Shown here piece by piece: positions 19,303-28,082 of a stretch of DNA of 64,000 nucleotides (the first letter of the stretch is position 1; each line of letters opens with the position of its first letter). The position numbers and the translations under genes were made by a program. Origin of the DNA: Roseiconus lacunae. GTDB lineage: Bacteria > Planctomycetota > Planctomycetia > Pirellulales > Pirellulaceae. The notes beneath the pieces are model-generated. The model saw only the letters and a program-made list of their open reading frames with translations. It searched no databases and had not been told where the DNA came from. The DNA lies in the NCBI RefSeq assembly GCF_008312935.1, contig NZ_VSZO01000010.1:186001-250000 (forward strand). The letters run 5' to 3'.

Positions 19303-19331
19303 TTGACACCGCTCAGGAATTTTTCTATCGA
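19303..19331 (+). promoter_or_regulatory. Candidate promoter of the T2SS operon
   Basis: A perfect TTGACA at 19303-19308 is followed after 17 bases by TATCGA at 19326-19331. The -10 match is poor. If real, transcription would begin near 19340, which would favour the downstream gspD start at GTG 19424. Confidence 0.35.
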
Positions 19332-19339
19332 CGCGGTAG

Positions 19340-22111
19340 ATGGTCTTGATTTTCCGCCCGAAACCTGAACTACCGGTGTCTCGATTGCCTCGTGCTTCCT
19401 CTCAATTCGATCTCGAGGGCTCGGTGCCGGCCGACGGTTTCGGTTGGTCCCATCGGATCGCCGCATGGGTGCTGACGGTGCCGTTGACGTTGGTGTGCCT
19501 AGCGATCATGCCCCCTCGATCTGTATCGGCGCAGTCGCTGGCCGACGAGATTGATGGCGATGCGATCGTCGAATTGAACCTTTCGGGGACGGTCAAGGTG
19601 ACGACGCTATTGGATTTGATGAGTCAGGAACTCGGTGTTCGATTTTTACATGGAACCGACATCGCGCGTCGCGACGTGACGGTCTACACGCCGGCAAAGC
19701 TACCGAAGAAGGTCTTGCCGACATTGTTGGGCAGCCTGCTGCGGGAGGCGAAATTAGCCATCGTCGATAGCGAGGTCCCCGGCTGGAAACGTGTCGTTGA
19801 TATTGCGGACATCGTCAGTGAAGCGCCCGCCGGGAATGCCGCCGAGGTGTCTCGTCGCAACGGACCGGCTGCCGCGGTCACTCAAGTTTTGCCGGTCAAA
19901 TTCATCGACTTGACCATGGCATCATCCTCGCTGAAGGCGTTTCTTTCCCGGACCGGATCGAACATAGTCCCTCTGCCAGAACAACGGTTGATGATCGTCA
20001 CCGGTTATGCCGCCGACGTACGGATGATCGCCGAGTTGTTAGAAACGATTGATCGGCCAGATGAAAAGGGCGTGATCGAATTCTACGAAGTGCGCCGCCG
20101 TCCACCCGCAATGCTGATCGAGCAATTCGAAGGCTTGCGGTCGGTCGATGACAACCGCAAGACCGCGAACGCATCCGAACCGAAACTGTTGGTCGACAAA
20201 TCCGGCAGGCGAATCGTGGTCGCCGGTCGGAAGGAATTGGTCGATGCGGCTCTGTCCCTGCTACAGCGTCTCGATTCGGGAACCGATTTTCAAACCAAGG
20301 TTTATCGTCTGGAAAATATCAGTGCCCAACGTTTGGACCGTTTGATTCAAGGGTTCGTAGATCGTGAGACCACCACCGATCGAAACGGTACTCGATCACT
20401 CGAAACAACGATTGACGAAGAAGGCAACTTGTTGGTGGTCCGGGCCGGCGCGACGATTCATCAACAGATTGAAACATTGATCAAAGAGCTTGACCGCCCG
20501 ATCGATGCCGAGGAAAGCCCCATTCGGTTTTACAAGCTAAAGAATGCCACCGCGATTGAAGTGTTGTATTCGTTGTTGGCACTCCAGCAAGCCGCCGGAA
20601 GCGGCGTACAAACCGCGGGTGGTTTTGGTGCCGGGGCATTTGGAACGCTCGGTGGCAACGCAATGATGGGGGGCGGCGTCGTTCCTGCTGGCATGGTGGG
20701 AGGGGCGAACGGTTCGATTCCAGGCACGTTTCCAAACAATGCCGCCGGTGGAATGCCAGGCGCGATGGCTACCGTGCAACCAAACGGTGGTATGGGCGGA
20801 GGACAGTTTGGCGTGGTGGGACAGAATTTATCTGGAAATCTGTCATCGACGCGCACGGCCAATCAAAACGCAGCCTTGGCCATGATGGGGGGCGGAATCG
20901 GATTGGCCGGAGGAATGGGATCGTCAATGGGCGGCGGCATGGGAACCGGATCGGTGGCGACATTGCCCGGCGGGGCGCGTGTATCGGCGGATGTCGCGAC
21001 GAACAGTTTGATCGTGTTCGCCCCATCCAACGTGCAAACCCTCTATGAAAAACTGATTCGATCGCTGGATCAACGCCGGCCGCAGGTATTGATCGAAGCG
21101 GACATCATCGCGATCGACACATCAGACAACTTTTCGTTAGGCGTTGAAATCAGCGCCGGAGATCGCACGGGGTCAAAACGCTTGTTCGAGTTTACATCGT
21201 TCGGACTGAGCGAAGTCGATCCGCTAACAGGACAATTGACGGTCAATCCTTCGCTCGGATTCAACGGTGTCCTGGTCGATCCCGACGTTGCCGACGTGAT
21301 CGTTCAGGCGGTTAGTCGGCACACACGAGGACGCGTCCTTTCGTCTCCGAGAGTGCTGGTTAACGATAACCAAACCGGTGTTATCAACAGTATTTCGAGT
21401 ATCCCGTTCCAGGCCTTCAGCCAAGGCGAGACAACGACGTTGACAGGGCTCGGTGGAAATCAGGAAGCCGGGACAACGATTCAAGTCACCCCGCATATCA
21501 ACGAAGACAATCATCTGCAGCTTGAGTTCGATGTCGAATTCAGTACCTTTGTCGGTTCGGGTGACAACAATTTGCCACCGCCCCGGCAAATCGATCGGGT
21601 GGGAAGTGTCGTTACCATTCCAGATAGCAAAACCGTGATCGTCGGCGGGCTCAAACGCACCAGTGAGTCGGACACACAAACGGGGGTACCGTGGCTAGAG
21701 AAAGTGCCGATCATCCGTGAACTCAGCAGCCTGCGAACCGAAGAACAATCGACAACCTCGTTCTTTCTATTCATTCGACCACGAATCCTACGTGACAGTC
21801 AGTTTCGTGATCTGAAATTCCTCTCTGATCTTCAATCACACGACGCGCAGTTGTCGGCCGATTATCCGACTAGCGGTCCGATGTTAATTCACTGCCCTCC
21901 GGAAAACTTGCCGGCCGGACAGCCAGGGCCGTCGGCGGATCAAACGTGGGGGTCCAGCAATTTCACTGAACCGTCAGTTCCAATGCCGATGGAGTCCACC
22001 ACGGTCATCGAAGCGCAGTCGGTGTATGATAAAGCGTTGCTGGCGGAGCCGGGATTCGAAACCGATGATGGTTTGGAGTCACGTCCACAGCTGGTTTATC
22101 CCGAACCCTGA
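19340..22111 (+). CDS. gspD: Type II secretion system secretin GspD
   Basis: A 923-residue secretin, the outer-membrane channel of the T2SS. An exported N-terminus (hydrophobic IAAWVLTVPLTLVCLAI, then VSAQ) leads to an N0-like domain (TTLLDLMSQELGVRFL), N1-N3-like repeats (for example MASSSLKAFLSRTGSNIV, then VYRLENISAQRLDRLI), and the beta-barrel secretin domain (residues about 560-820) with VNDNQTGVINSISSIPFQ and VPWLEKVPIIRELSS. Residues about 425-540 between N-domains are an unusually long Gly/Met-rich loop. The frame starts at ATG 19340, but GTG 19424 after GAGGG gives a tidier signal peptide. It heads the operon and is separated from gspE by 229 bases. Confidence 0.95.
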   Translation: MVLIFRPKPELPVSRLPRASSQFDLEGSVPADGFGWSHRIAAWVLTVPLTLVCLAIMPPRSVSAQSLADEIDGDAIVELNLSGTVKVTTLLDLMSQELGVRFLHGTDIARRDVTVYTPAKLPKKVLPTLLGSLLREAKLAIVDSEVPGWKRVVDIADIVSEAPAGNAAEVSRRNGPAAAVTQVLPVKFIDLTMASSSLKAFLSRTGSNIVPLPEQRLMIVTGYAADVRMIAELLETIDRPDEKGVIEFYEVRRRPPAMLIEQFEGLRSVDDNRKTANASEPKLLVDKSGRRIVVAGRKELVDAALSLLQRLDSGTDFQTKVYRLENISAQRLDRLIQGFVDRETTTDRNGTRSLETTIDEEGNLLVVRAGATIHQQIETLIKELDRPIDAEESPIRFYKLKNATAIEVLYSLLALQQAAGSGVQTAGGFGAGAFGTLGGNAMMGGGVVPAGMVGGANGSIPGTFPNNAAGGMPGAMATVQPNGGMGGGQFGVVGQNLSGNLSSTRTANQNAALAMMGGGIGLAGGMGSSMGGGMGTGSVATLPGGARVSADVATNSLIVFAPSNVQTLYEKLIRSLDQRRPQVLIEADIIAIDTSDNFSLGVEISAGDRTGSKRLFEFTSFGLSEVDPLTGQLTVNPSLGFNGVLVDPDVADVIVQAVSRHTRGRVLSSPRVLVNDNQTGVINSISSIPFQAFSQGETTTLTGLGGNQEAGTTIQVTPHINEDNHLQLEFDVEFSTFVGSGDNNLPPPRQIDRVGSVVTIPDSKTVIVGGLKRTSESDTQTGVPWLEKVPIIRELSSLRTEEQSTTSFFLFIRPRILRDSQFRDLKFLSDLQSHDAQLSADYPTSGPMLIHCPPENLPAGQPGPSADQTWGSSNFTEPSVPMPMESTTVIEAQSVYDKALLAEPGFETDDGLESRPQLVYPEP

Positions 22112-22206
22112 CACGTTGGCCGGTAGGTGCGGTATTACCGATCCAAGATCGGTGCATCGCATACGTTGGCGTCGGGCCCGTATCACGAAAAGGCAGCGCC
22201 GCCGGC

Positions 22207-22254
22207 TGACAGCGCCCGCGTCTGACAGCGTCCTTGTCTGACAGGGCCCGCGTC
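22207..22254 (+). repeat. Three 16-bp tandem repeats between gspD and gspE
   Basis: Units begin at 22207, 22223 and 22239, with consensus TGACAGSGYCCKYGTC. Units 1 and 3 differ at one base. The array sits in the 229-base gap between gspD and gspE. Confidence 0.85.
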
Positions 22255-22340
22255 TGGCGTCATCGGCTTACTGGGCCAGGTGATAATCAAAACACACCCT
22301 GCCGATACCTACCTTTGATCTCGGTTTGCGTACTCGATTC

Positions 22341-23888
22341 ATGAATGTGTCGATTGATGACATCGCCGCCAAGTTGCGCATGCCAGTCGCCGAAGATCTT
22401 TCGCAGTTTGAAGCGTCGAGCGATTTTCTAAATCGAATTAGCATCGGGCATGCACGCCAACACAACGTGATCGGTTTGCGAGGCAAGGGCGAAGACGAGT
22501 TGTGGCTGGCAATCGATTCAGTGTCGGGACTTAATCAAGTCGACGTGATCGGCCGAGCCTTATCACAAAACCCGGGTGGTGGTTTGCGACGGATCGCACT
22601 TCGCCCACTTCCGGCGACTTCTGAGGCGATCCGAAAGGCAATCAACCGTGCTTACACCGAACAGTCCAGCCAAACTCAGCGAGTGATCGACTCTCTCGAT
22701 CGCGACACTTTGTTGGGCGAATTAGCTCGACTCGGTCCACGTGAAGACCTGCTCGATACCGAAGGGCGTGCGCCTGTGATTCGGCTGGTCAATCACTTGC
22801 TATTTGATGCCGTGAAATCCGGTGCCTCGGATGTTCACATCCAACCCTATGAAGATCGCTTGATGGTCAGACAGCGGATTGACGGGGTTTTGTTCGACAC
22901 CTTCGAAATCCCTAAGACAGTTCAAGAAGAGGTGCTTTCACGTGTGAAAGTCCTTGGAAAGATGAACATCGCCGAAAAGCGATTGCCGCAGGACGGGCGG
23001 GCGACCGTTCAACTGGGTGAACGCATCGTGGACTTACGGATCGCATCGCTGCCGACAAGTCATAACGAACGGATCGTAATTCGATTGCTCGATAAAGGCG
23101 CTCGCTTATATTCGCTGGCCGAACTTGGCATGCCCACCGATAAGCTGGCGATGTTCAAAGAGCTGATCGGACGTGATCATGGATTGATCTTGGTGACCGG
23201 ACCGACGGGAAGCGGAAAAAGCACAACGCTTTATGGGGCGTTGCAGGAACTTGATTCTGAAGAATTAAATATCCTGACGCTCGAAGATCCGATCGAATAT
23301 CAGCTTGAAGGGATCAGCCAGACTCAGATCAACGAAAAGAAAGGCATGACCTTTGCGTCGGGAATGCGAAGCGTCTTGCGACAAGATCCTGACATTATCA
23401 TGGTGGGAGAGATCCGTGATAGCGAAACCGCGATGATGGCGATTCAGGCCTCGCTGACGGGACACTTGGTGTTCAGTACGTTGCACACGAACGATGCGGC
23501 GAGCGCCGTGACGCGATTGTTGGACTTGGGGATCGAACCGTATTTGGTCAGTAGTTCTCTGGTCGCGTCATTGGCCCAACGCTTGGTCCGTCAACTCTGC
23601 CCGCATTGCAAGACGACGTGTGCAAATCTAAATGATGATCTCCACGCTTCTCAACCGGTCGGCTGCGAAGCGTGTCGGCAAACAGGTTATGCCGGACGCA
23701 TCGGGCTGTTCGAGTTGCTGGTCATCGACGAAGCTTGTCGAGAATTGATCGGTCGGCGGGCAAGCGCCGCGGAAATTCGTGAAGCCGGATTAAAATCAGG
23801 GTTGCAGTTGCTGGCCAACGATGGTCTTGAGAAAGTGCGTCAAGGAATCACCACCTTAGATGAAGTTCGACGGGTCACGACGCTGTAA
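22341..23888 (+). CDS. gspE: Type II secretion ATPase GspE
   Basis: A 515-residue secretion ATPase that powers pseudopilus assembly at the cytoplasmic face. An N1-like domain is followed by the catalytic core: SGASDVHIQPYEDRLMVRQR, Walker A GPTGSGKSTT (about residue 286), Asp box TLEDPIEY, Walker B DIIMVGEIRD, and His box STLHTNDA. The tetracysteine zinc module is present (CPHC at about residue 419 and CEAC about 25 residues on), typical of GspE. The frame opens at TTG 22326, but ATG 22341 is the better start. Confidence 0.96.
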   Translation: MNVSIDDIAAKLRMPVAEDLSQFEASSDFLNRISIGHARQHNVIGLRGKGEDELWLAIDSVSGLNQVDVIGRALSQNPGGGLRRIALRPLPATSEAIRKAINRAYTEQSSQTQRVIDSLDRDTLLGELARLGPREDLLDTEGRAPVIRLVNHLLFDAVKSGASDVHIQPYEDRLMVRQRIDGVLFDTFEIPKTVQEEVLSRVKVLGKMNIAEKRLPQDGRATVQLGERIVDLRIASLPTSHNERIVIRLLDKGARLYSLAELGMPTDKLAMFKELIGRDHGLILVTGPTGSGKSTTLYGALQELDSEELNILTLEDPIEYQLEGISQTQINEKKGMTFASGMRSVLRQDPDIIMVGEIRDSETAMMAIQASLTGHLVFSTLHTNDAASAVTRLLDLGIEPYLVSSSLVASLAQRLVRQLCPHCKTTCANLNDDLHASQPVGCEACRQTGYAGRIGLFELLVIDEACRELIGRRASAAEIREAGLKSGLQLLANDGLEKVRQGITTLDEVRRVTTL

Positions 23889-23935
23889 GATAGGAGACTT
23901 TGTCGACGTTAGAGGCAGAGGCTCGATTGTAGCGA

Positions 23936-23997
23936 TGGGGCTTGCAGGACGAGCAAGATGAACGCCGCCGGCAAAAGGATCGCCCCAGCGTTTTTTT
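23936..23997 (+). terminator. Attenuator-like structure between gspE and gspF
   Basis: TGGGGC at 23936-23941 pairs with GCCCCA at 23982-23987, followed three bases later by seven T residues at 23991-23997. A smaller stem, CTTGC (23941-23945) with GCAAG (23953-23957), nests inside, sharing one base with the outer arm. This could reduce readthrough into gspF and the pseudopilin genes. Confidence 0.4.
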
Positions 23998-24017
23998 AAA
24001 ATCGAAACAGTAGTTCG

Positions 24018-25229
24018 ATGGCAGTCTTTTCTTACACCGGTACCGACGAATCGCGATCCACCGTCCGTGGAACGATCAACGCCGATTCGCCGCGGCAAGC
24101 CCGTGACTCACTGCGTGATCGAGGCATCCGGGTACGCAAGATCGTCGTCAAAGGGGAGCGAGACAGCCCGACATTGTTTCGGTTTCCGCGATGGAAACGG
24201 TTCACCGGGGGCAAGCAATGGACTTCGGTGATTTCTGAACTGGCAATGTTACTGCATGCCGGCATTCCAATGCTGGATGCCTTGGACACGATGACCGATC
24301 AACACACCGGGGCGATGCGAACGGCTTTGCTGGCCGTACGTGAACGGGTCGCCGCTGGCGAATCGCTTGCGGTAGCCTTGCGTAGTCGTCGTGATTCATT
24401 TGATGATGCCACCATTCAGATGGTCGAAGTCGGTGAGAATGCGGGAAATTTGGATGCGGTGCTCACGCAAGTCGCCGAGTTCAAACAACGCCAATCTCGA
24501 TTCACCGATGCGGTGACGACGGCACTTCTTTATCCGGCATTTTTAGTTTGCTTTGGTGCCGCCGCTGCGGTGTTCTTGATGACCAGTGTGCTTCCGCCGC
24601 TGCTTGAGAATTTGGAAGAAACGCTACCGACGCTTCCGTTTCCGACTCGCATCGCAAAACTACTGAGCGAAGGATTACTGAACTATCGATGGTGGTGGCT
24701 TGGAGGTTTATTGGTGCTATCGGTTGTCGGTGTTTCGGTCGTGCGTCATCCGGCCGGTCGCCGCGTTGTCGATCGTTGGATGTTACGCGTCCCGGTCCTT
24801 GGACCGATGTTCGTCAAGCAGGGGATTTCTAGGATCGCGACGATCATCGCGACGCTTTCCCGCAGCGGCGTTGAATTGACGCGGGCATTCGAGCTAGCCG
24901 AAAGGTCGGTGAACAATGTGGTATTTCGTACGGCACTACGAGATTGCGGGACACGCATTTCGGCTGGGGAAGACATCGCCGATGCGCTTTCGCAAAGCGG
25001 AGTGTTCCCCCCACTGGCGGTTCGCGTGTTTTCGGTCGGACAGGAAACTGGCAAGCTAGATGAGATGCTTTTTCGCCTTGCCGATGATTATGATGAACAA
25101 GTCAAAACCTCATCGGCCCGCATCACGGCGCTCGTCGAACCGGTTTTGATCCTTGTCTTGGCCGCCATGGTAGGATTCCTGTTGCTGGCCACTATTCTTC
25201 CGATCTTGGAGGCTGGAAATGTTTTGTGA
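24018..25229 (+). CDS. gspF: Type II secretion inner-membrane platform protein GspF
   Basis: A 403-residue GspF. Two repeats of the T2SSF domain are visible: ISELAMLLHAGIPMLDALDTM in the first and ISRIATIIATLSRSGVELTRAFELAE in the second. Hydrophobic segments at about residues 170-193, 217-238 and 375-400 give the usual three membrane helices. It couples the GspE motor to pseudopilus assembly. The 3' end overlaps gspG by 11 bases; a 129-base gap with an attenuator-like hairpin lies upstream. Confidence 0.95.
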   Translation: MAVFSYTGTDESRSTVRGTINADSPRQARDSLRDRGIRVRKIVVKGERDSPTLFRFPRWKRFTGGKQWTSVISELAMLLHAGIPMLDALDTMTDQHTGAMRTALLAVRERVAAGESLAVALRSRRDSFDDATIQMVEVGENAGNLDAVLTQVAEFKQRQSRFTDAVTTALLYPAFLVCFGAAAAVFLMTSVLPPLLENLEETLPTLPFPTRIAKLLSEGLLNYRWWWLGGLLVLSVVGVSVVRHPAGRRVVDRWMLRVPVLGPMFVKQGISRIATIIATLSRSGVELTRAFELAERSVNNVVFRTALRDCGTRISAGEDIADALSQSGVFPPLAVRVFSVGQETGKLDEMLFRLADDYDEQVKTSSARITALVEPVLILVLAAMVGFLLLATILPILEAGNVL

Positions 25230-25653
25230 CTCGTCTGTGACGAAGCGATCCCAACGCCGTCGCGCGTTTTCACTCGTCGAGCTGATTGTCGTCATGGTGA
25301 TTTTGGGGATGCTGGCCGGATTGGTCGCAATCCGTACACGAGGCTACTTGGTTAACTCGCGTCAAAATGCGGTGAAAGCAGAAATCGCGACGATCGTCAA
25401 AGCTCTTGATACGTTTCGCCTCGACCAAGGACGTTTTCCAACTGATGACGAAGGATTAGAAGTCCTCACCGAACCGACGCCGACTTGGGAAGAAGGCTTT
25501 CTTAGCAAGTTGCCCGTCGATCCATGGAAAAACCCCTATTTGTATTTTGTTACCGACGATGGTTTTGAAGTGCTCAGCCTTGGCGCCGACGGTCGCGAAG
25601 GTGGGCAGGGTGAGGATGCCGATTTTTCCAGTGCGATGCTGGACGCGTCATGA
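25219..25653 (+). CDS. gspG: Major pseudopilin GspG
   Basis: A 144-residue class III prepilin. The N-terminus RRRAFSLVELIVVMVILGMLAGLVA carries the prepilin peptidase site, but position -1 is alanine where glycine is almost universal; Phe +1 and Glu +5 are kept. The rest (AEIATIVKALDTFRLDQGRFPTDDEGLEVL, then LPVDPWKNPYLY and a C-terminal acidic calcium-site-like SLGADGREGGQGEDAD) is canonical GspG. It polymerises into the pseudopilus that pushes cargo. Start ATG 25219 is inside gspF. Confidence 0.95.
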   Translation: MFCDSSVTKRSQRRRAFSLVELIVVMVILGMLAGLVAIRTRGYLVNSRQNAVKAEIATIVKALDTFRLDQGRFPTDDEGLEVLTEPTPTWEEGFLSKLPVDPWKNPYLYFVTDDGFEVLSLGADGREGGQGEDADFSSAMLDAS

Positions 25654-26150
25654 TGGACACTCCCGGCCAACCGGTACGGCGAGGGTTTTCGTTGATCGAA
25701 CTGCTCGTCGTCATGGTCTTGCTAGCCGTGATGGCATCGCTTGCGACCTTGACCAGTCGAGCCGCGTTCGCGAAACAATCGCTTGAACTCGCGGCCGCAA
25801 CGGTTGAGCAATTTGATCGGCAATGTCGCGCCGATGCTCGGTTAAGCCGGCGAGGCGCGAGTGGTCAAATCGATCCGTCACGCGGACAACTGATCATTGA
25901 AGCTCCGCATAAACGGACATTTCGATTGTCAGGCCGAGTTGTGATTGATCGTTTCGTCAGTCACGGCGGCAAAGTGATTCGGAATCGCCAGGCGAGGATT
26001 CAGATGAATGAGTTTGGGGCATCGCCGAGCTATGCGGTCAGGTTGGTGTGTGGTGATTCGGCACGTTGGATTTTTATCAGTGGTGGCTCTGGGCAAATCG
26101 TCGATAATCTAGACGGTACAAAAGTTTCTCGTCTACTCGTGAAACCATGA
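25650..26150 (+). CDS. gspH: Minor pseudopilin GspH-like
   Basis: A 166-residue type IV pilin-like protein. RRGFSLIELLVVMVLLAVMASLATL gives a standard G|FSLIE prepilin peptidase site at about residue 11. The C-terminal domain is beta-rich and fits GspH by position and length. Its ATG overlaps the gspG stop by four bases. Assignment to H rather than another minor pseudopilin rests on order in the operon. Confidence 0.85.
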   Translation: MMDTPGQPVRRGFSLIELLVVMVLLAVMASLATLTSRAAFAKQSLELAAATVEQFDRQCRADARLSRRGASGQIDPSRGQLIIEAPHKRTFRLSGRVVIDRFVSHGGKVIRNRQARIQMNEFGASPSYAVRLVCGDSARWIFISGGSGQIVDNLDGTKVSRLLVKP

Positions 26151-26563
26151 GAGCCTGCGATAGACAACGGCGATTGGTTGAACCATCGTCTGCTCGGCGA
26201 AACGGATTGACGCTGATCGAAGTCGTCATCGCACTTGTGTTGATGGCGTCGGTACTTGTTGGATCAATTCTGGCGTTCACAACTCATCGGCGGCAATTAT
26301 CACGGGCGGAAAAACGCGTCCAAGCAACTTTCCTTGCCGACCAATGGATCGAGACATTTTTATCATCGAATGAGAGGATACCGGTGCCTGGTCGCGGTGT
26401 GCTTTTGGATACGCCGAATTGGTATTGGAAAACATCGGTCGCCGGGCAAACTGTCATCACGAACGTTCCCGTACGAATCGTACGATTGGAAATTGTCGAT
26501 GCATTGCAGTCAGGGCCCCCCCTGGTCCAAGTTGATTTGGTGCAACCGGAGTCGACTCAATGA
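26147..26563 (+). CDS. gspI: Minor pseudopilin GspI-like
   Basis: A 138-residue minor pseudopilin. NGLTLIEVVIALVLMASVLVGS forms the prepilin site G|LTLIE (about residue 22) with leucine at +1 and the conserved glutamate at +5. The N-terminal leader is long and basic. A C-terminal domain of about 90 residues follows. It overlaps both neighbours by four bases. GspI is inferred from size, the long leader and the order H-I-J-K. Confidence 0.82.
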   Translation: MRACDRQRRLVEPSSARRNGLTLIEVVIALVLMASVLVGSILAFTTHRRQLSRAEKRVQATFLADQWIETFLSSNERIPVPGRGVLLDTPNWYWKTSVAGQTVITNVPVRIVRLEIVDALQSGPPLVQVDLVQPESTQ

Positions 26564-27084
26564 GCGGAAGTCGCCGAGCAACCGCAGAAGGGATGACACT
26601 AATCGAACTAACGGTCGCTTTGGTGCTGGCTTCGATGTTGATGGTGGTCTTGTTGCGCGTGACTAACCTTGTCGTGTCCGAGACGGTCCAAGTTCGCCGC
26701 AACTCGTTCGATCGACTTGCGGCGGAGCGTTTGGCCGATCAATTGCGATTTGACTTTGAAAATGCACGTGGCGTCGGACTTCAAACCAACACAATCATAT
26801 TGGATGGTTTTGTTGGGCCGAATCATGTTGCCTCGCGGGTGTATTACGAAGTCCAATCGCGCGGGGCGTTTCGGGTTCTCGTCCGATCAGTCGAGGACGA
26901 GAGTCGCGTATGTTGGGTCGGTTGTGGTGACCTGCAGTTTGAGCCACTGGGCGAATTTTCGGTGGAAACGGGCGATGCAGCCACCGGCGGACTGATGCCG
27001 TTGCCCGATCGCTTTCGTGTGCAGCTTGCGGACTCCTCTGGGCGTCTGATGATTCGGGAGGTGATCCGGCATCATGCGAACTGA
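26560..27084 (+). CDS. gspJ: Minor pseudopilin GspJ-like
   Basis: A 174-residue minor pseudopilin with the prepilin site EG|MTLIELTVALVLASMLMV near residue 11 (methionine at +1, glutamate at +5). The C-terminal domain is beta-rich, as in GspJ, which forms the pseudopilus tip with I and K. ATG 26560 overlaps the previous stop; the end overlaps gspK by 11 bases. Confidence 0.82.
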   Translation: MSGSRRATAEGMTLIELTVALVLASMLMVVLLRVTNLVVSETVQVRRNSFDRLAAERLADQLRFDFENARGVGLQTNTIILDGFVGPNHVASRVYYEVQSRGAFRVLVRSVEDESRVCWVGCGDLQFEPLGEFSVETGDAATGGLMPLPDRFRVQLADSSGRLMIREVIRHHAN

Positions 27085-28060
27085 GAATGTAATTCGATCG
27101 GTCACCGAAAAAAAACAGGACGGTTACATTCTGTTGGCCGTGATCGCAGTGTTGGTACTACTAATTACCGTGCTGGCCAGTTTGTCGAATCTCAGCTTGC
27201 GGCGAGCACTTGCGTCGCGAGAAGCATCGGTACGGCTGCAGCAGCGTTGGGGAATCGCGTCGATCGAAGCCACTGTGCTTCCGCGGGCGGCGAAGGTATT
27301 CGAACGAATCGAAGAGCAGCGAGTGGAAGTAAAGCAAGCTGGCAAGGAGCGAACGGAGTTTCGAGAGATCGAATTTCCGCGGCAGCTTCGCTCGGCCGTG
27401 ACCCTAGGCGAAGTGACCTTTGATGTGCTGCTTGCTGATGAAGACGCGAAAGTGAACCTCAACCAGGTTTACCATATGGCCGGAATCCAGCGGACAAGTG
27501 AGACATTGTCGGACCTAGCCGGTCCGGTTGCGGCGCAAGCAATCCGTATTTCACCTGCGGTGGATCGTGTACCAATGAGCGAGCAGGACTTACGGCAAAC
27601 CAAGCAGGACGAGACCGAGCCCCCCCCATTGCCGCGGGCATTCCATAGTTGGGGGACAGTCCTCGATGAACAGAGATTGGTTACGACCATCGGAAACCAA
27701 GCTGCTTTGCCGAATTTGACCTCGGAAGTGACCCTCTTTGGCGGCGGAGCAATTAACCTGAAACGTGCCTCGGATCGAGCGATAGCGGCGGTGGCGCGGT
27801 GTGTGCTTTCCCGTGCTGGAGCGGATCGATTGGTTGACCGATATAGAGAGACCCCGACCCTCTCGGTAAATTTACTCGTCGACCGAGAAGCCAAATCACA
27901 ATCGGAGAAGACTCGCTTAAAGCGTCTACTGTCCGATTCGAGTCAACATTTTTCGTTGTGGATCGATGCTTCGGCGACAGCACGCCGTCGACAACGAACG
28001 TTTACCGTCACTCGAAAGGACGACGACGGAGTCAGTGTCAACGAACGCTTTGCTTACTGA
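27074..28060 (+). CDS. gspK: Pseudopilus tip protein GspK-like
   Basis: A 328-residue protein, the largest of the pseudopilins. DGYILLAVIAVLVLLITVLAS has a glycine at the cleavage site but alanine instead of glutamate at +5, exactly the deviation known for GspK. The soluble part contains ADEDAKVNLNQVY, matching the D-E-x-G/A-K-[IVL]-N-[LI]-N motif of GspK, and a helix-hairpin-like region. It caps the pseudopilus. The C-terminus is rich in charged residues. Confidence 0.88.
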   Translation: MRTENVIRSVTEKKQDGYILLAVIAVLVLLITVLASLSNLSLRRALASREASVRLQQRWGIASIEATVLPRAAKVFERIEEQRVEVKQAGKERTEFREIEFPRQLRSAVTLGEVTFDVLLADEDAKVNLNQVYHMAGIQRTSETLSDLAGPVAAQAIRISPAVDRVPMSEQDLRQTKQDETEPPPLPRAFHSWGTVLDEQRLVTTIGNQAALPNLTSEVTLFGGGAINLKRASDRAIAAVARCVLSRAGADRLVDRYRETPTLSVNLLVDREAKSQSEKTRLKRLLSDSSQHFSLWIDASATARRRQRTFTVTRKDDDGVSVNERFAY

Positions 28061-28082
28061 TTGATCTTACGGTGCTGGTTCA

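Larger units (their letters stand above)
18994..19339. other. Intergenic region with a cluster of hairpins before gspD
   Basis: This 346-base gap has no gene. It holds, in order, a 6-bp stem hairpin (19072-19088), a 12-bp perfect palindrome AAACTCGAGTTT (19089-19100), a nested hairpin (19113-19160), a dispersed palindromic repeat (19152-19213) and a promoter-like pair (19303-19331). Confidence 0.7.

Noticed and set aside
22207-22254. CRISPR-like array
   Set aside because: Units are 16 bp without spacers and there are no cas genes.
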